Positions 19,607-28,595 of a stretch of DNA of 64,000 nucleotides are shown one piece after another. This DNA comes from Streptomyces sp. DH5 (lineage in GTDB: Bacteria > Actinomycetota > Actinomycetes > Streptomycetales > Streptomycetaceae): NCBI RefSeq assembly GCF_020873915.1, contig NZ_JAHWGP010000002.1, forward strand, positions 186,001 through 250,000, given 5' to 3'. The position numbers and the translations under genes were made by a program. Numbering within the stretch: position 1 is the stretch's first letter; each line of letters starts with the position of its first letter. The notes below the pieces were generated by a model. The model saw only the letters and a list, made by a program, of their open reading frames with translations, had not been told where the DNA came from and did not search any database.

Positions 19607-19648
<42 letters not shown>

Positions 19649-19678
19649 GAAGTCGACACCCGTCGAGGGGAGTTCGTC

Positions 19679-20149
19679 ATGGCCCACCGCCTGCGGCCCG
19701 TGGGGCCCGAGTTCGCCGGAGTGGCGCCGGTCCGTCTGGTCTTCGAGGGGGAGGTGTCCGCCCCGCCGGAGCGGGTGTTCCGCGCGCTGGCCGAGGACGT
19801 GACCGGCTGGGCCGGGTGGTTCGGGCCCGTCACGCTGGCCCGTCCCCTCGACGGGGGCGCGGGGCGGGAGATCCGCCTGCGGGGCGGGGCCCGGTTCCGC
19901 GAGACCGTCCTGGTGTCCGAGGCGCCCGAGGTGTACGCCTACCGCGTCGACGTGACCAATGTGCCGGGTGCCCGGGCGCTGGCCGAGGAGTGGCGGCTCG
20001 CCCCGGCCGGGACGGGCACGCGTGTCCGCTGGACGATGGCGGCCGACGGCCCGGCGCCGTTCCGGTTCGCGCTGAGGGCCTCCCGGCCCGGGCTGGCGCG
20101 GACGTTCCGCTCCGCGGTGACCTCCCTGGACCGGCGGCTCACGCGGTAG
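19679..20149 (+). CDS. SRPBCC family protein
   Basis: 156 residues matching the polyketide-cyclase/START-like fold: it begins a beta strand and helix with FEGEVSAPPERVFRALAEDV and ends with the long C-terminal helix after FRFALRASRPGLARTF. Such proteins bind hydrophobic ligands in a central cavity. GAGGGGAG lies before the ATG at 19679. It may be co-transcribed with the DeoR gene or start within the short-repeat gap. The ligand is unknown. Confidence 0.78.
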   Translation: MAHRLRPVGPEFAGVAPVRLVFEGEVSAPPERVFRALAEDVTGWAGWFGPVTLARPLDGGAGREIRLRGGARFRETVLVSEAPEVYAYRVDVTNVPGARALAEEWRLAPAGTGTRVRWTMAADGPAPFRFALRASRPGLARTFRSAVTSLDRRLTR

Positions 20150-20235
20150 CCGCTCCCCCGTTCCGGCATGAGCCAGGGAGCCGCCGCCCCCGCGCATCCC
20201 GCACCGTGGCGCCGCCGGCGGCGGGGCGCCGCCCG

Positions 20236-21360
20236 TCAGCCGGGCCAGACGCCGGTCCGCAGGAGGGACTCGACGGCAGCCGAGTACGGCGCGATGTCCA
20301 GTCCCTGCTCGGCCAGCCAGGCGTCCGAGTAGTACTTGTCCAGGTACCGGTCCCCCGGGTCGCACAGCAGCGTCACCACGCTCCCCCGCCGGCCCTCCGC
20401 GACCATCTCCGCGACGAGTTTCAGCGCGCTCCACAGCCCGGTGCCGGTGGAGCCGCCCGCCTTACGGCCGATGACCCCTTCCAGGGCCCGTACGGCGGCG
20501 ACACTGGCCGCGTCGGGCACCTTCATCATGCGGTCGACCGCTCCGGGCACGAAGCTCGGCTCCATACGCGGCCTGCCGATGCCCTCGATCCGGGAGCCGC
20601 GGTCACAGGCGACGTCCGGGTCGCCGGTCGTCCAGCCCTCGAAGAAGCACGAGTTCTCCGGGTCGGCGACGCAGATGCGGGTGTCGTACTGCATGTAGTG
20701 GACGTACCGCGCCAGGGTCGCCGAGGTGCCGCCGGTGCCGGCCGTGGCGACGATCCACGCCGGCTCGGGGAACCGCTCCAGCTCCAGCTGACGGAAGATC
20801 GATTCGGCGATGTTGTTGTTGCCCCGCCAGTCCGTGGCCCGCTCGGCGTAGGTGAACTGGTCCATGTAGTGGCCGCCGGTGTCCGCCGCGAGGGCGACCG
20901 ACGCCTCGTACATCGTGCGGGGGTCGTCCACGAAATGGCACCGCCCGCCGTGGAACTCGATCAGACGGCACTTCTCGGCGCTCGTCGTGCGCGGCATGAC
21001 CGCGATGAAGGGCACACCGATCAGCTTCGCGAAGTACGCCTCCGACACGGCCGTGGAACCGCTGGACGCCTCGATCACCGGACGGCCCGGACGGATCCAG
21101 CCGTTGCACAGCGCGTACAGGAAGAGGGAACGGGCCAGCCGGTGCTTGAGACTGCCGGTCGGGTGGGTCGACTCGTCCTTGAGGTAGAGGTCGATGCCCC
21201 ACGGCTCGGGCAGCGGGAAGCGCAGCAGGTGGGTGTCGGCCGAGCGGTTGGCGTCGGCCTGGACCCTGCGCACGGCCTCTTTCAGCCAGGCCCGGTAGGC
21301 GAAGTCGCTCTGGTCGACGTCGAGGGTGGTGCCGGTCAGGATCTGTGGGGAAGTGCTCAC
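20236..21360 (-). CDS. PLP-dependent cysteine synthase-family enzyme, Cds1-like
   Basis: 374 residues of fold-type II PLP enzyme. The Schiff-base lysine is K72 in PTGSLKHR, the SSGSTAVSE segment follows, and [12 protein letters not shown] is the glycine-rich phosphate-binding loop. The [13 protein letters not shown] segment and overall shape resemble mycobacterial L-cysteine desulfhydrase Cds1, and cysteine synthase is the alternative. Such enzymes make or break cysteine with sulfide as partner. The start is the ATG at 21360. Its upstream region carries inverted repeats shared with the divergent gene at 21680. Confidence 0.82.
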   Translation of the reverse strand: MSTSPQILTGTTLDVDQSDFAYRAWLKEAVRRVQADANRSADTHLLRFPLPEPWGIDLYLKDESTHPTGSLKHRLARSLFLYALCNGWIRPGRPVIEASSGSTAVSEAYFAKLIGVPFIAVMPRTTSAEKCRLIEFHGGRCHFVDDPRTMYEASVALAADTGGHYMDQFTYAERATDWRGNNNIAESIFRQLELERFPEPAWIVATAGTGGTSATLARYVHYMQYDTRICVADPENSCFFEGWTTGDPDVACDRGSRIEGIGRPRMEPSFVPGAVDRMMKVPDAASVAAVRALEGVIGRKAGGSTGTGLWSALKLVAEMVAEGRRGSVVTLLCDPGDRYLDKYYSDAWLAEQGLDIAPYSAAVESLLRTGVWPG

Positions 21361-21458
21361 TACAGGGCTCCTTACGCTGAGCGCCGACGGCGTCCCGCGC
21401 GGCCGGTACCCCGATCATATGCACCACCCGCACCACCTCCCACCTGCATAAACACTGC

Positions 21459-21529
21459 TTTGGGCGTCCCAAAGGGACCCCTGGGGGCGCAATGGGCTCC
21501 GCGTAGGAGCGCATTGGCGCAAGTGCTCC
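21459..21529. promoter_or_regulatory. Inverted-repeat cluster in a divergent promoter region
   Basis: TTTGGG-CGT-CCCAAA is a perfect palindrome at 21459-21473. Next, arms CAATGGGCTCC and GGAGCGCATTG (21490-21500 and 21506-21516) form a near-perfect inverted repeat around GCGTA. A third half-like copy, CAAGTGCTCC, ends at 21529. The group sits between the Cds1-like gene (minus) and the small gene at 21680 (plus), where operators would be expected. Confidence 0.55.
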
Positions 21530-21679
21530 CCACGCGCCGGGGAACGGACACCCGCGCACTGGTGCTCGGCGGCGGGTGGGGGCAGACTGCACCGGCGGAA
21601 GCAAGGGCACACTGGATCCGGGCGGGGCCGGCCCGCGGAGCGCGGCCCGGCACACCGACGCGCAGAGGGGGCAGGTGGC

Positions 21680-22003
21680 ATGGCGGAGCCGGAGTTCACG
21701 GCCACGGGCGTGCGGATCGGCAAGCGGCTGCGTTCGCTCACCCGGGCCGGCCAGGTCCGGATCAGGGGCGGTCGGCTGGAGCTGCTCACCAGCTACGGCA
21801 GCGAGATCGACAGCGCGCCGGTGCAGGCGGTCCGCGCGGCCAGGCCCTGGTTCGCACCCGAGGACCGGGCCCTGGCCGACCTCAACGGCAACCGGTACCT
21901 GCTCACCCTCGGCGACCACGATCCCGCGCCGGGTGAGCCCGGGCCGCCGGCGGCCCGCCGTTTCATCGAGGCCGTCCGCCGTGCGTCGGGACGCGGCGCC
22001 TGA
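21680..22003 (+). CDS. Small conserved hypothetical protein
   Basis: 107 residues, soluble, with no signal or membrane segment. It has a basic middle (GKRLRSLTRAGQVRIRGGRLEL) and an acidic segment before the C-terminal helix. I have a sense of having seen similar proteins in other Streptomyces but know no function. The GGGGGCAGGTGGC run before the ATG at 21680 can serve as ribosome site. It is divergent from the Cds1-like gene and upstream of the HATPase gene. Confidence 0.65.
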   Translation: MAEPEFTATGVRIGKRLRSLTRAGQVRIRGGRLELLTSYGSEIDSAPVQAVRAARPWFAPEDRALADLNGNRYLLTLGDHDPAPGEPGPPAARRFIEAVRRASGRGA

Positions 22004-22186
22004 GATGTACGCGAGTTGCGCCGCCCCGTCCGCTGCGTCACGCTGGTCCCACGTCACTCTGGGTTTACCGGCGATAACGCTGCGAACCAGCCCGCCGGCC
22101 ACGACAGCAGGCGGCAGCGTCACGCAGGCGCCCTGCTGGATCCGTACTCCGTGTTCTTCCGGACCTCACGTCGGGGAGTCGCAGCC

Positions 22187-22735
22187 GTGATCAGTCATCC
22201 GAGCAGGCACTGCACGGTGGAGCTCCAAGCCCTGCCGTCGCGGATCGGCCAGGTCCGCAGAATCGTATCTGCGCAGTTGCGCTACTGGCACATGGATTCC
22301 TTGATAGACCGGGCCTCGCTCGGTGTGACGGAGTTGTTGTCCAACGTCCACCGGCATGCCCAGCCCGACAAGACGTGCACCGTCGAGATGGAGCTGCTGC
22401 TCGACCGGCTCAAGGTATCGGTGTCCGACCACGATCCGCGCCTTCCGGCGCTGGAGGACGCCGGACCGCTCGCGACCTGCGGACGCGGCCTGGCGATGGT
22501 GGCCGCGATGAGCGAGAGCTGGGGCGCGGTGCCGGACGGGGAGTCCGGCAAGGTCGTGTGGTTCACGCTGCCGACACCGTCCGTGGACGCCCCGGCGGCC
22601 TGGGACCGGGCTCCGCGGCTCACGGCCGCCGAGCCGGCGGACCACCGGTTCGCGGAGGTCGCGTTCGTCGAACACAGCACCACCGGGACCCACCGTCCCG
22701 AACGGGCCCCGGCCCGCTCGGTCGTCCCGGGCTGA
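22187..22735 (+). CDS. RsbW-like ATP-binding (HATPase_c) regulator
   Basis: About 182 residues. It has an anti-sigma-factor-type histidine-kinase ATPase fold with the N box ELLSNVHRHA and the G1-like DHDPRLP and G2-like GRGLAMVAAMS. In Streptomyces such proteins act as anti-sigma factors or free kinases that phosphorylate anti-anti-sigma factors. The GTG at 22187, with GGGGAG upstream, gives the usual short N-terminus; the longer frame is rejected. No STAS or SpoIIE partner is present here. Confidence 0.82.
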   Translation: MISHPSRHCTVELQALPSRIGQVRRIVSAQLRYWHMDSLIDRASLGVTELLSNVHRHAQPDKTCTVEMELLLDRLKVSVSDHDPRLPALEDAGPLATCGRGLAMVAAMSESWGAVPDGESGKVVWFTLPTPSVDAPAAWDRAPRLTAAEPADHRFAEVAFVEHSTTGTHRPERAPARSVVPG

Positions 22736-22745
22736 CGGACGAGGA

Positions 22746-22770
22746 GCCGCCCGCCCCTTCGGCGGGCGGC
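22746..22770 (+). terminator. Hairpin terminator after the HATPase gene
   Basis: Perfect 10-bp stem GCCGCCCGCC / GGCGGGCGGC with a five-base CCTTC loop, eleven bases after the stop codon. No T-run follows, which is common for Streptomyces terminators. Confidence 0.75.
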
Positions 22771-23143
22771 CGCCTCTCCCCCGGGGCCGATACCTCGAGG
22801 GGCCCTGCCGACGGGCAGCGGCGGCCCGGGGGCGGAGCCCGCGGCACCCGCCGCGGTGCCTCCGTGCCGTACCGGGCCCGCGAGGGGCGGAGGGTGTTCC
22901 GCCGCGGGCCCGGCGTCGACGACCGCACCCTCACGTACACGTCATGCTCCGGCGGCCGCGGTTTCGGTGTGCGAACCCCACCCCGCTGCGCGGCCGCACG
23001 GGTGCCGCCGCGCCGCCGCGCAGGGGACCGAGGCCCAGGACGGGCGGCGGCCGCGTGCGCACGCTCCGGCGGAGTGCGCGCGGGAGCGGCGGCCGCCCCT
23101 CCTGCCGGGACGACCGCCACCCTCGCCGGCCGTACGCCGTCGG
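22771..23143. other. Intergenic region between two converging genes
   Basis: About 370 bases with open frames that have Arg/Pro/Gly-rich, family-less translations. No gene, repeat or clear hairpin beyond the terminator at its left edge is recognised. Confidence 0.45.
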
Positions 23144-23566
23144 TCAGCCGCCGGCCTGGTCGCTGTCCTTCATCGCGCCCCAGCCGTGCCAGCGGTCGAC
23201 CTCGATCCAGCCGCTCACCCGGGCCCGCTCACGGTCCGGGTACGGATTCCCGGTGTACTGCCGGGACAGGCGGTCGATGTCGGCCAGGCCCTCGTCGTCG
23301 TACAGCTCGCTCACCCGGCCGATCAGGGTGACGTGGGTGTACCAGTCGTCCCCTGCCAGGACGGTGAGGGTGACGCGCGGGTCACGGCGGACGTGCTTCA
23401 GACGCACCCGGCCCCCGTCGAAGTTGACGAGGGCGCGGCCGTCCTCCCAGAGGTACCAGGTGGGGGTGGAGACGGGCGCGCCGTCGGAGCGGAGGGTGGC
23501 CATGACACAGGGGTTGGGCCTGCGCAGCAGGGCGTCGGCCTCGGGCGGAAGCGGGGGCTTGGACAC
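23144..23566 (-). CDS. PPOX-class F420-dependent oxidoreductase-like protein
   Basis: 140 residues of the pyridoxamine-phosphate-oxidase split-barrel fold: CVMATLRSDGAPVSTPTWYLWEDG is the typical first part, then RVRLKHVRRDPRVTLTV. Actinobacterial members bind F420 or flavin and reduce small molecules. The GTG at 23566 is preferred because GAGGAG lies before it; the longer frame runs into the neighbouring pseudogene. Substrate unknown. Confidence 0.82.
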   Translation of the reverse strand: MSKPPLPPEADALLRRPNPCVMATLRSDGAPVSTPTWYLWEDGRALVNFDGGRVRLKHVRRDPRVTLTVLAGDDWYTHVTLIGRVSELYDDEGLADIDRLSRQYTGNPYPDRERARVSGWIEVDRWHGWGAMKDSDQAGG

Positions 23567-23629
23567 TACGGACTCCTCGGTGTCGTGGACGGTGGGCGGC
23601 GGGGCCGCGGGTTCGGGCAGCGGGCCCCT

Positions 23630-24492
23630 CGGCGAAGCCGGCGGCGGCCATGTCCTCGTCGTCGTGGCCCCGGCCGGCGGCCCGCTCCGGTCGTTCGGCG
23701 CTCGCGGCGGCGACGTCCAGGCGGACGCCGTGCTGTACACCGGCCCGCACGATCAGTCTGGCGTCCTTGGCGGCGGTCGTCACGGCGAACCGCGCCGGGG
23801 AAAGCCGCCCGTCGAGGATCATCGCGGCCTCGGCCCGCAGCCGGCCCATGTCGGGCGGTTCCCGTCGATGAGGTCGAGGAAGCCGTCCGGGGCGACGTCG
23901 AGGGTCCTGGCCAGGGCGAGGGCCTCACCGGCCGCGTGGGTGACCGCCACCACCCAGTTGTCGGCGGCCGGCTCCAGGCGCGTCGTCGCGGCCGCCGAGC
24001 CGTGGTCGCCGGCCCGGACGGTGCGCACGCCCACCGCGTCGAGCACCGGGGTCGCCCTGTCCCGCCCTCGGCCGGTCCTGCGGCGAGCACGGTCAGCGGC
24101 CCGGCCTCGGCGGGTCCGCGGGTGCCGGGGACCGGGGCGTCGTAGAGGAGCGGCCCGTACTCGCGGGCGAAGCCGGCCGGCTCGGCGACGCCCTCGACGT
24201 CCGCGGTGGCCGACTGTGCCCGGACCGTTCCCCGGGCGCAGGGCGGGCCCGGCCCCGCGCATCGTGTCCGTGGTGGCGGGGCCGTCGTGGAGCAGGGTGA
24301 GCACGACGTCGGCGGACTCGACCGCCTCGGCGGGCGTACCGGCGACGTACGCACGTCGGCGGCGAGCGGTTCGGCCTTGGCGCGGATGCGGTTCCAGGCC
24401 CGGACGGTGTGTCCCGCGCGGGCGCGGCTGCGGGCCATCGCCGCGCCCATGATGCCGGTTCCCGGGGCGCTGACGATGAGCCGGACGGTCAT
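23630..24492 (-). pseudogene. NAD(P)-dependent beta-hydroxyacid dehydrogenase with several frameshifts
   Basis: From the ATG at 24492 the frame reads a 6-phosphogluconate/HIBADH-type start (GTGIMGAAMARSRARAGHTV). The homology then alternates among frames: LTLLHDGPATTDTM, then LLYDAPVPGTRGPAEAG, then DNWVVAVTHAAGEALALAR, then LDGRLSPARFAVTTAAKDARL and a tail ending DEDMAAAGF. At least four frame changes are needed. Family members are about 290 residues, so nearly the whole length remains, only scrambled. It sits between the F420-type gene and the ROK regulator. Confidence 0.75.
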
Positions 24493-24590
24493 GAAGGCCG
24501 GCTCTCCGCAGGTCGGACGGTCTCCTGCCGTCGCACCCCCTGGACGCCGGTGTCCTTGCGCCGCGGTGCCCTTCCCGCGCCGGTGTCCTG

Positions 24591-25829
24591 TCAGACGAGT
24601 GCTCCCAGGGGGTCGTCCAGCACCGGCTGCCAGGCCAGTTCGGCCGCGCCGACCAGGCTGTTGTGGTCCAGGGTGCAGGCGAGGATGGGGACGCCGCCGC
24701 TGCGGCCCCACAGGCTGCGGTCGGCGACTACGGCGCGGAGCCGGTCCGGGTCGGCCTCCAGGAGGGTGCGGTGCAGGCCGCCGAGGATGATCCGGTCCGG
24801 GTTGAGGATGTTGACCAGTCCGGCGAGGCCCAGGCCGAGCCGGTCGATCAGCGACTCGGTGGCGGCGCGCACGTCCGGGTCGTCGTACTGCCCGCGGATC
24901 AGGTCGTCGGCCTGCTTCAGCAGGGACATCTCGGGGCCGGGCACACGCCCCGCCGCGGTGAGCAGGGCCAGCGGGTCCGCCTCGACGTCGAGACACCCCC
25001 GGCTGCCGCAGTGGCAGGGACGGCCCTCGGGATTGACGGCGAGGTGGCCGACCTCCAGGGCCAGACCCGAACTGCCCGAGTGCAGACGGCCGTCGAGCAC
25101 CAGCGCACCTCCCACACCACGGTGGCCGGTGGCCACGCACAGCAGGTCCCGGGAGCCCCGCCCGGCACCGTGCCGGTGTTCGGCGAGGGCAGCAAGGTTG
25201 ATGTCGTTGGCCGCGAAGGCGGGCCCTTCCAGACCGGCCGCGCGCACCTGTTCGGCGAATATCTCCCGCACCGGGGCCCCGGCGGGCCAGGCCAGGTGCA
25301 GGGGGTTGAGGGCGAGCCCTTCGGGTTCGGCCACCGCCGACGGCACGGCGAGCCCCGCCCCCACGCACCGTCGTCCGGTCTCCCGCAGCAGCTCGGCCCC
25401 GGCCGCGACGACGGACCCGAGGACCTTCGCCGGGTCGGCGTCGACGACCTCGCAGCCGGGTGCCGTGGCGACGATACGGCCGCCGAGTCCGACCAGTGCG
25501 GCCCGGAAACCGTCGGAGTGCACCTGCGCGGCGAACGCCACCGGACCGTCCTCCGCGACGGAGAGGCGGTGCGAGGGGCGCCCCTGCGAACCGCCCGCCG
25601 CTCCGGGACGGGCGTCCACCCTGATCAGTCCCAGCGCCTCCAGCTCGGCGGCGACCGCTCCCGCCGTCGCGCGGGTGACGCCGAGCTCGGCGGTGAGCAC
25701 CGCGCGGGTCGGCGCGCGCCCGGTGTGCACGAGCTCGAGCGCGGGCCCGAGCGCGCCGCGCCCCCGGTCCAGCCGCGTCCTCGAGGTGGTCCCTTCCCCC
25801 GCCGGCCGGGGGTCCGCCTTCCCGCTCAT
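24591..25829 (-). CDS. ROK family transcriptional regulator
   Basis: 412 residues. An N-terminal winged helix (TRAVLTAELGVTRATAGAVAAELEALGLI) is followed by a ROK kinase-like domain with the zinc site CHCGSRGCLD and a late IILGG. This is the NagC/XylR layout: sugar-responsive repressors. The start is the ATG at 25829. It lies upstream of the broken dehydrogenase and 2 kb from the SIS/aldolase operon, either of which might have been its target. Confidence 0.87.
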   Translation of the reverse strand: MSGKADPRPAGEGTTSRTRLDRGRGALGPALELVHTGRAPTRAVLTAELGVTRATAGAVAAELEALGLIRVDARPGAAGGSQGRPSHRLSVAEDGPVAFAAQVHSDGFRAALVGLGGRIVATAPGCEVVDADPAKVLGSVVAAGAELLRETGRRCVGAGLAVPSAVAEPEGLALNPLHLAWPAGAPVREIFAEQVRAAGLEGPAFAANDINLAALAEHRHGAGRGSRDLLCVATGHRGVGGALVLDGRLHSGSSGLALEVGHLAVNPEGRPCHCGSRGCLDVEADPLALLTAAGRVPGPEMSLLKQADDLIRGQYDDPDVRAATESLIDRLGLGLAGLVNILNPDRIILGGLHRTLLEADPDRLRAVVADRSLWGRSGGVPILACTLDHNSLVGAAELAWQPVLDDPLGALV

Positions 25830-25865
25830 GAGGGCGAGTCTCCCATGATCCGCAAGCGGCGCGGG

Positions 25866-26516
25866 CTACAGGCCGCTGACCCGGAGCGTGATGTTCAGCC
25901 GTCCGGTCAGCCCCAACTCCGGTGGCGCGGTGCCCGCGTGCACCCGGGGCACGCCGTGGTAGGCGAGCCGGGACGGCCCGCCGAAGACGAACAGGTCGCC
26001 GCTGCGCAGCTCCACGTCCGTGTACGGGCGGGTCCGGGTCTCGGGGTTGCCGAAGCGGAAGACGCAGGTGTCGCCGAGGCTCAGCGACACCACGGGGGCG
26101 TGCGACTTCTCGTCACTGTCGCGGTGCATGCCCATGCGGGCGTCGGCGTCGTAGAAGTTGACCAGCGCGACGTCGTACCCGGGCCCACGCGCGGGATCGT
26201 CGCCCAGCGCGTCGGCCACCGCCCGGCGGCCCAGTTCACCGAGCCGTGCCGGGAAGGGTTTCACCGGCGCGCCGTCGCCGTCGACGACGGTGCGGGCGTA
26301 GCCGTACGGGTACCAGTGCCGGCCCAGGCAGACCTGCCGGGCGGTCATGGTGCCGCCGCCGGGCGTGCGCACGGTGCGCAGTCCGGCGGGCGGCCGCGCC
26401 CATCGCCTGCAGGCCTCCAGCAACTCGCGCTGCTCCGGTCCGTCCAGCCAGTCCGGCACGTGCACCGCGCCCGGCGCGACCTCGCTCCGGACCCTGGGGA
26501 ACAGCTCGGCGTCCAT
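25866..26516 (-). CDS. alkB: Alpha-ketoglutarate-dependent dioxygenase AlkB
   Basis: 216 residues with the double-stranded beta-helix of AlkB. The iron ligands are HRD in MGMHRDSDE and the later His in LAYHGV; the co-substrate arginine lies in RLNITLR at the C-terminus. AlkB removes methyl damage from DNA or RNA by oxidation. The ATG at 26516 has GGAGG eight bases ahead, so it is preferred over the GTG at 26534. It is divergent from the methyltransferase gene. Confidence 0.9.
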   Translation of the reverse strand: MDAELFPRVRSEVAPGAVHVPDWLDGPEQRELLEACRRWARPPAGLRTVRTPGGGTMTARQVCLGRHWYPYGYARTVVDGDGAPVKPFPARLGELGRRAVADALGDDPARGPGYDVALVNFYDADARMGMHRDSDEKSHAPVVSLSLGDTCVFRFGNPETRTRPYTDVELRSGDLFVFGGPSRLAYHGVPRVHAGTAPPELGLTGRLNITLRVSGL

Positions 26517-26556
26517 GCCCCCATCCTCCCCCACACCCGCCGGGCCGGTGCTCGGA

Positions 26557-26562
26557 TAGCCT
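26557..26562 (+). promoter_or_regulatory. Probable -10 element of a near-leaderless promoter
   Basis: TAGCCT stands nine bases before the ATG at 26572, so transcription would begin at or next to the start codon. No ribosome site is present, as expected of leaderless Streptomyces genes. The -35 is unclear. Confidence 0.4.
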
Positions 26563-26571
26563 GGCCGGACG

Positions 26572-27717
26572 ATGAACGACCGTATGACGACTCCGTGGGG
26601 CGAGCGGGTGCTGGCCCGGTTCCCCGAGGATCCGCGGGACAGGCTGCGCGCCTGGGACGCCTCCGACGACTATCTCCTCAGGCACCTCGCCGACCGGCGG
26701 GTCCCGCTGTCCGGCACGGTCGTGGTGCTCGGCGACCGCTGGGGCGCGCTGGTCACGGCGCTCGCGGCGCACCACCCGACGCAGATCACCGACTCCTGGC
26801 TCGGGCAGGAGGCGACCCGCGCGAACCTCGCCCGCAACGGCGTCGAACCCGGCGCCGTCCGGCTGCTCACCACGCAGGATCCGCCGCCGGAGCGGATCGA
26901 CGTGCTGCTGGTGCGCGTGCCGAAGAGCCTGGCGCTGCTGGAGGACCAGCTGCTGCGGCTGGCGCCGGCGGTGCACGAGGGCACGGTCGTCGTCGGCACC
27001 GGCATGGTGAAGGAGATCCACACCTCCACGCTGCGCCTCTTCGAGCGGATCCTGGGCCCGACGAGGACCTCGCTCGCCGAGAGGAAGGCGCGGCTCGTGT
27101 TCTGCACGCCCGACCCCGCGTCGGCCCGCCCCGCCAGCCCCTGGCCGTACCGCTACACGCTGCCCGAGGGCGTCGGGCCGGTCTCGGGCCGGACGGTGGT
27201 CAATCACGCGGGTGTCTTCTGCGCGGACCGTCTCGACATCGGCACCCGGTTCTTCCTGAAGCACCTGCCGGCCGGCCGGGACGGCGGCCGGGTCGTGGAC
27301 CTGGGCTGCGGCAACGGCGTGGTCGGTACGGCGATGGCGCTGGCCGATCCGCGGGCCGAGGTGCTGTTCGTGGACGAGTCCTTCCAGGCGGTGGCGTCGG
27401 CGGAGGCCACCTACCGGGTGAACGGCGCGCCCGGGCAGGCCGAGTTCCGGGTCGGCGACGGCCTGTCGGGCGTGCCGGCCGGCAGCGCCGACCTGGTGCT
27501 CAACAACCCGCCCTTCCATTCGCACCAGGCGACCACCGACGCCACGGCCCTGCGCATGTTCGCCGATGCCCGCCGCACCCTGCGCCCGGGCGGCGAACTG
27601 TGGGTGATCGGCAACCGGCACCTGGGGTACCACGTGCGGCTGCGGCGGCTGTTCGGCAACAGTCACGTGGTGGCGAGCGACCCGAAGTTCGTGGTGCTGA
27701 GGGCCGTGAAGCGGTAG
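26572..27717 (+). CDS. RlmG/RsmC-like rRNA N2-guanine methyltransferase
   Basis: 381 residues in two tandem methyltransferase-like halves. The N-terminal half lacks a good SAM motif, while the C-terminal half has VVDLGCGNGVVGTAMA and the catalytic NNPPFH motif. This is the layout of RlmG/RsmC enzymes that methylate N2 of guanine in 23S or 16S rRNA. The ATG at 26572 lacks a ribosome site, in keeping with the nearby -10 element. It ends one base before the converging aldolase gene. Confidence 0.86.
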   Translation: MNDRMTTPWGERVLARFPEDPRDRLRAWDASDDYLLRHLADRRVPLSGTVVVLGDRWGALVTALAAHHPTQITDSWLGQEATRANLARNGVEPGAVRLLTTQDPPPERIDVLLVRVPKSLALLEDQLLRLAPAVHEGTVVVGTGMVKEIHTSTLRLFERILGPTRTSLAERKARLVFCTPDPASARPASPWPYRYTLPEGVGPVSGRTVVNHAGVFCADRLDIGTRFFLKHLPAGRDGGRVVDLGCGNGVVGTAMALADPRAEVLFVDESFQAVASAEATYRVNGAPGQAEFRVGDGLSGVPAGSADLVLNNPPFHSHQATTDATALRMFADARRTLRPGGELWVIGNRHLGYHVRLRRLFGNSHVVASDPKFVVLRAVKR

Positions 27718-27718
27718 C

Positions 27719-28576
27719 TCAGCGCGCCGCGCCCAGGGCCTGGATGATCCCCGCCACCGCCCGGGTCATCGCGTCCCGGCCCACCGTGAGGTAGCCGCGG
27801 GAGTCGACGGCCTCGGGGTGCGTGGTGAGGTATTCCCTGATGGCACCGGTCATGGCGATGTTCAGGGCGGTTCCGACGTTGACCTTGGCGATGCCCCCGG
27901 TGACGGCCGCGGCGAGTTCGTCGTCGGGGAGGCCGGAGGAACCGTGCAGGACGAGGGGGACGTCCAGGGCGGCGGCCAGCCGCTTGAGGAGGGCGTGGTC
28001 GACGGTGGCGGTGCGGGTGGTCATGGCGTGGGTGGTGCCGACGGCGACGGCCAGGGCGTCCGCGCCGGAGTCGGCGACGAAGGCGCGCGCCCGGTCGGGG
28101 TCGGTGCGGGCACCGGGGGCGTGGGCGTCCAGCGCGGGCTGTCCGGCCTTGCCGCCGATCTCCCCCAACTCCGCTTCGATCCAGAGCCCTTGGCCATGGG
28201 CCCAGTCGACGGCCGCGCGGGTCGCGGTGAGGTTGTCGGCGTAGGGCAGTCGGGCGGCGTCGTACATCACGGAGGAGAAGCCGGCGTCCGGCGCCTGGCG
28301 CAGCAGGGCGTCGCTCCGGACGTGGTCGAGGTGCAGTGCGACGGGCACGGCCGCTCGCTCGGCGGCGGCGACGGCGGCGCGGGCGAGCGGGAGCAGCCGG
28401 CCGTGACGGAACCTGACGGCGTTCTCGCTGACCTGGAGGACGACGGGGGCGTCCACGGACTCGGCGCCGGCGATGACGGCCTCGATGTGTTCGAGGGTGA
28501 TGATGTTGAACGAGGCGACCGCCGAACGGGCGGTGGCGGCACGGGCGACGAGTGCGCCGGTGGAGGTGAGGGGCAC
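27719..28576 (-). CDS. Class II fructose/tagatose-bisphosphate aldolase-like protein
   Basis: About 285 residues. Features of the KbaY/GatY/FbaA class: ASFNIITLEH at the N-terminus, LHLDHV with the catalytic Asp and a zinc His, IEAELGEIGG, AVGTTHAM, LHGSSGLPDDEL and KVNVGTAL near the phosphate site. Such enzymes split a ketose bisphosphate into DHAP and an aldehyde. The GTG at 28576 follows AGAGGA. It is the second gene after the SIS gene, 19 bp apart. The likely substrate is a tagatose- or amino-sugar-derived bisphosphate. Confidence 0.85.
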   Translation of the reverse strand: MPLTSTGALVARAATARSAVASFNIITLEHIEAVIAGAESVDAPVVLQVSENAVRFRHGRLLPLARAAVAAAERAAVPVALHLDHVRSDALLRQAPDAGFSSVMYDAARLPYADNLTATRAAVDWAHGQGLWIEAELGEIGGKAGQPALDAHAPGARTDPDRARAFVADSGADALAVAVGTTHAMTTRTATVDHALLKRLAAALDVPLVLHGSSGLPDDELAAAVTGGIAKVNVGTALNIAMTGAIREYLTTHPEAVDSRGYLTVGRDAMTRAVAGIIQALGAAR

Positions 28577-28595
28577 GGTCCGTCCTCTCGACGGG

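Noticed and set aside
20210-20223. CGCCGCCGGCGGCG palindrome as a terminator between converging genes
   Set aside because: It is short, simple CG sequence that arises often by chance at this GC content and has no loop.
24663-27794. Plus-strand open frame of about 1,040 codons
   Set aside because: It covers the ROK, AlkB and RlmG-like genes in other frames and shows no domain of its own.
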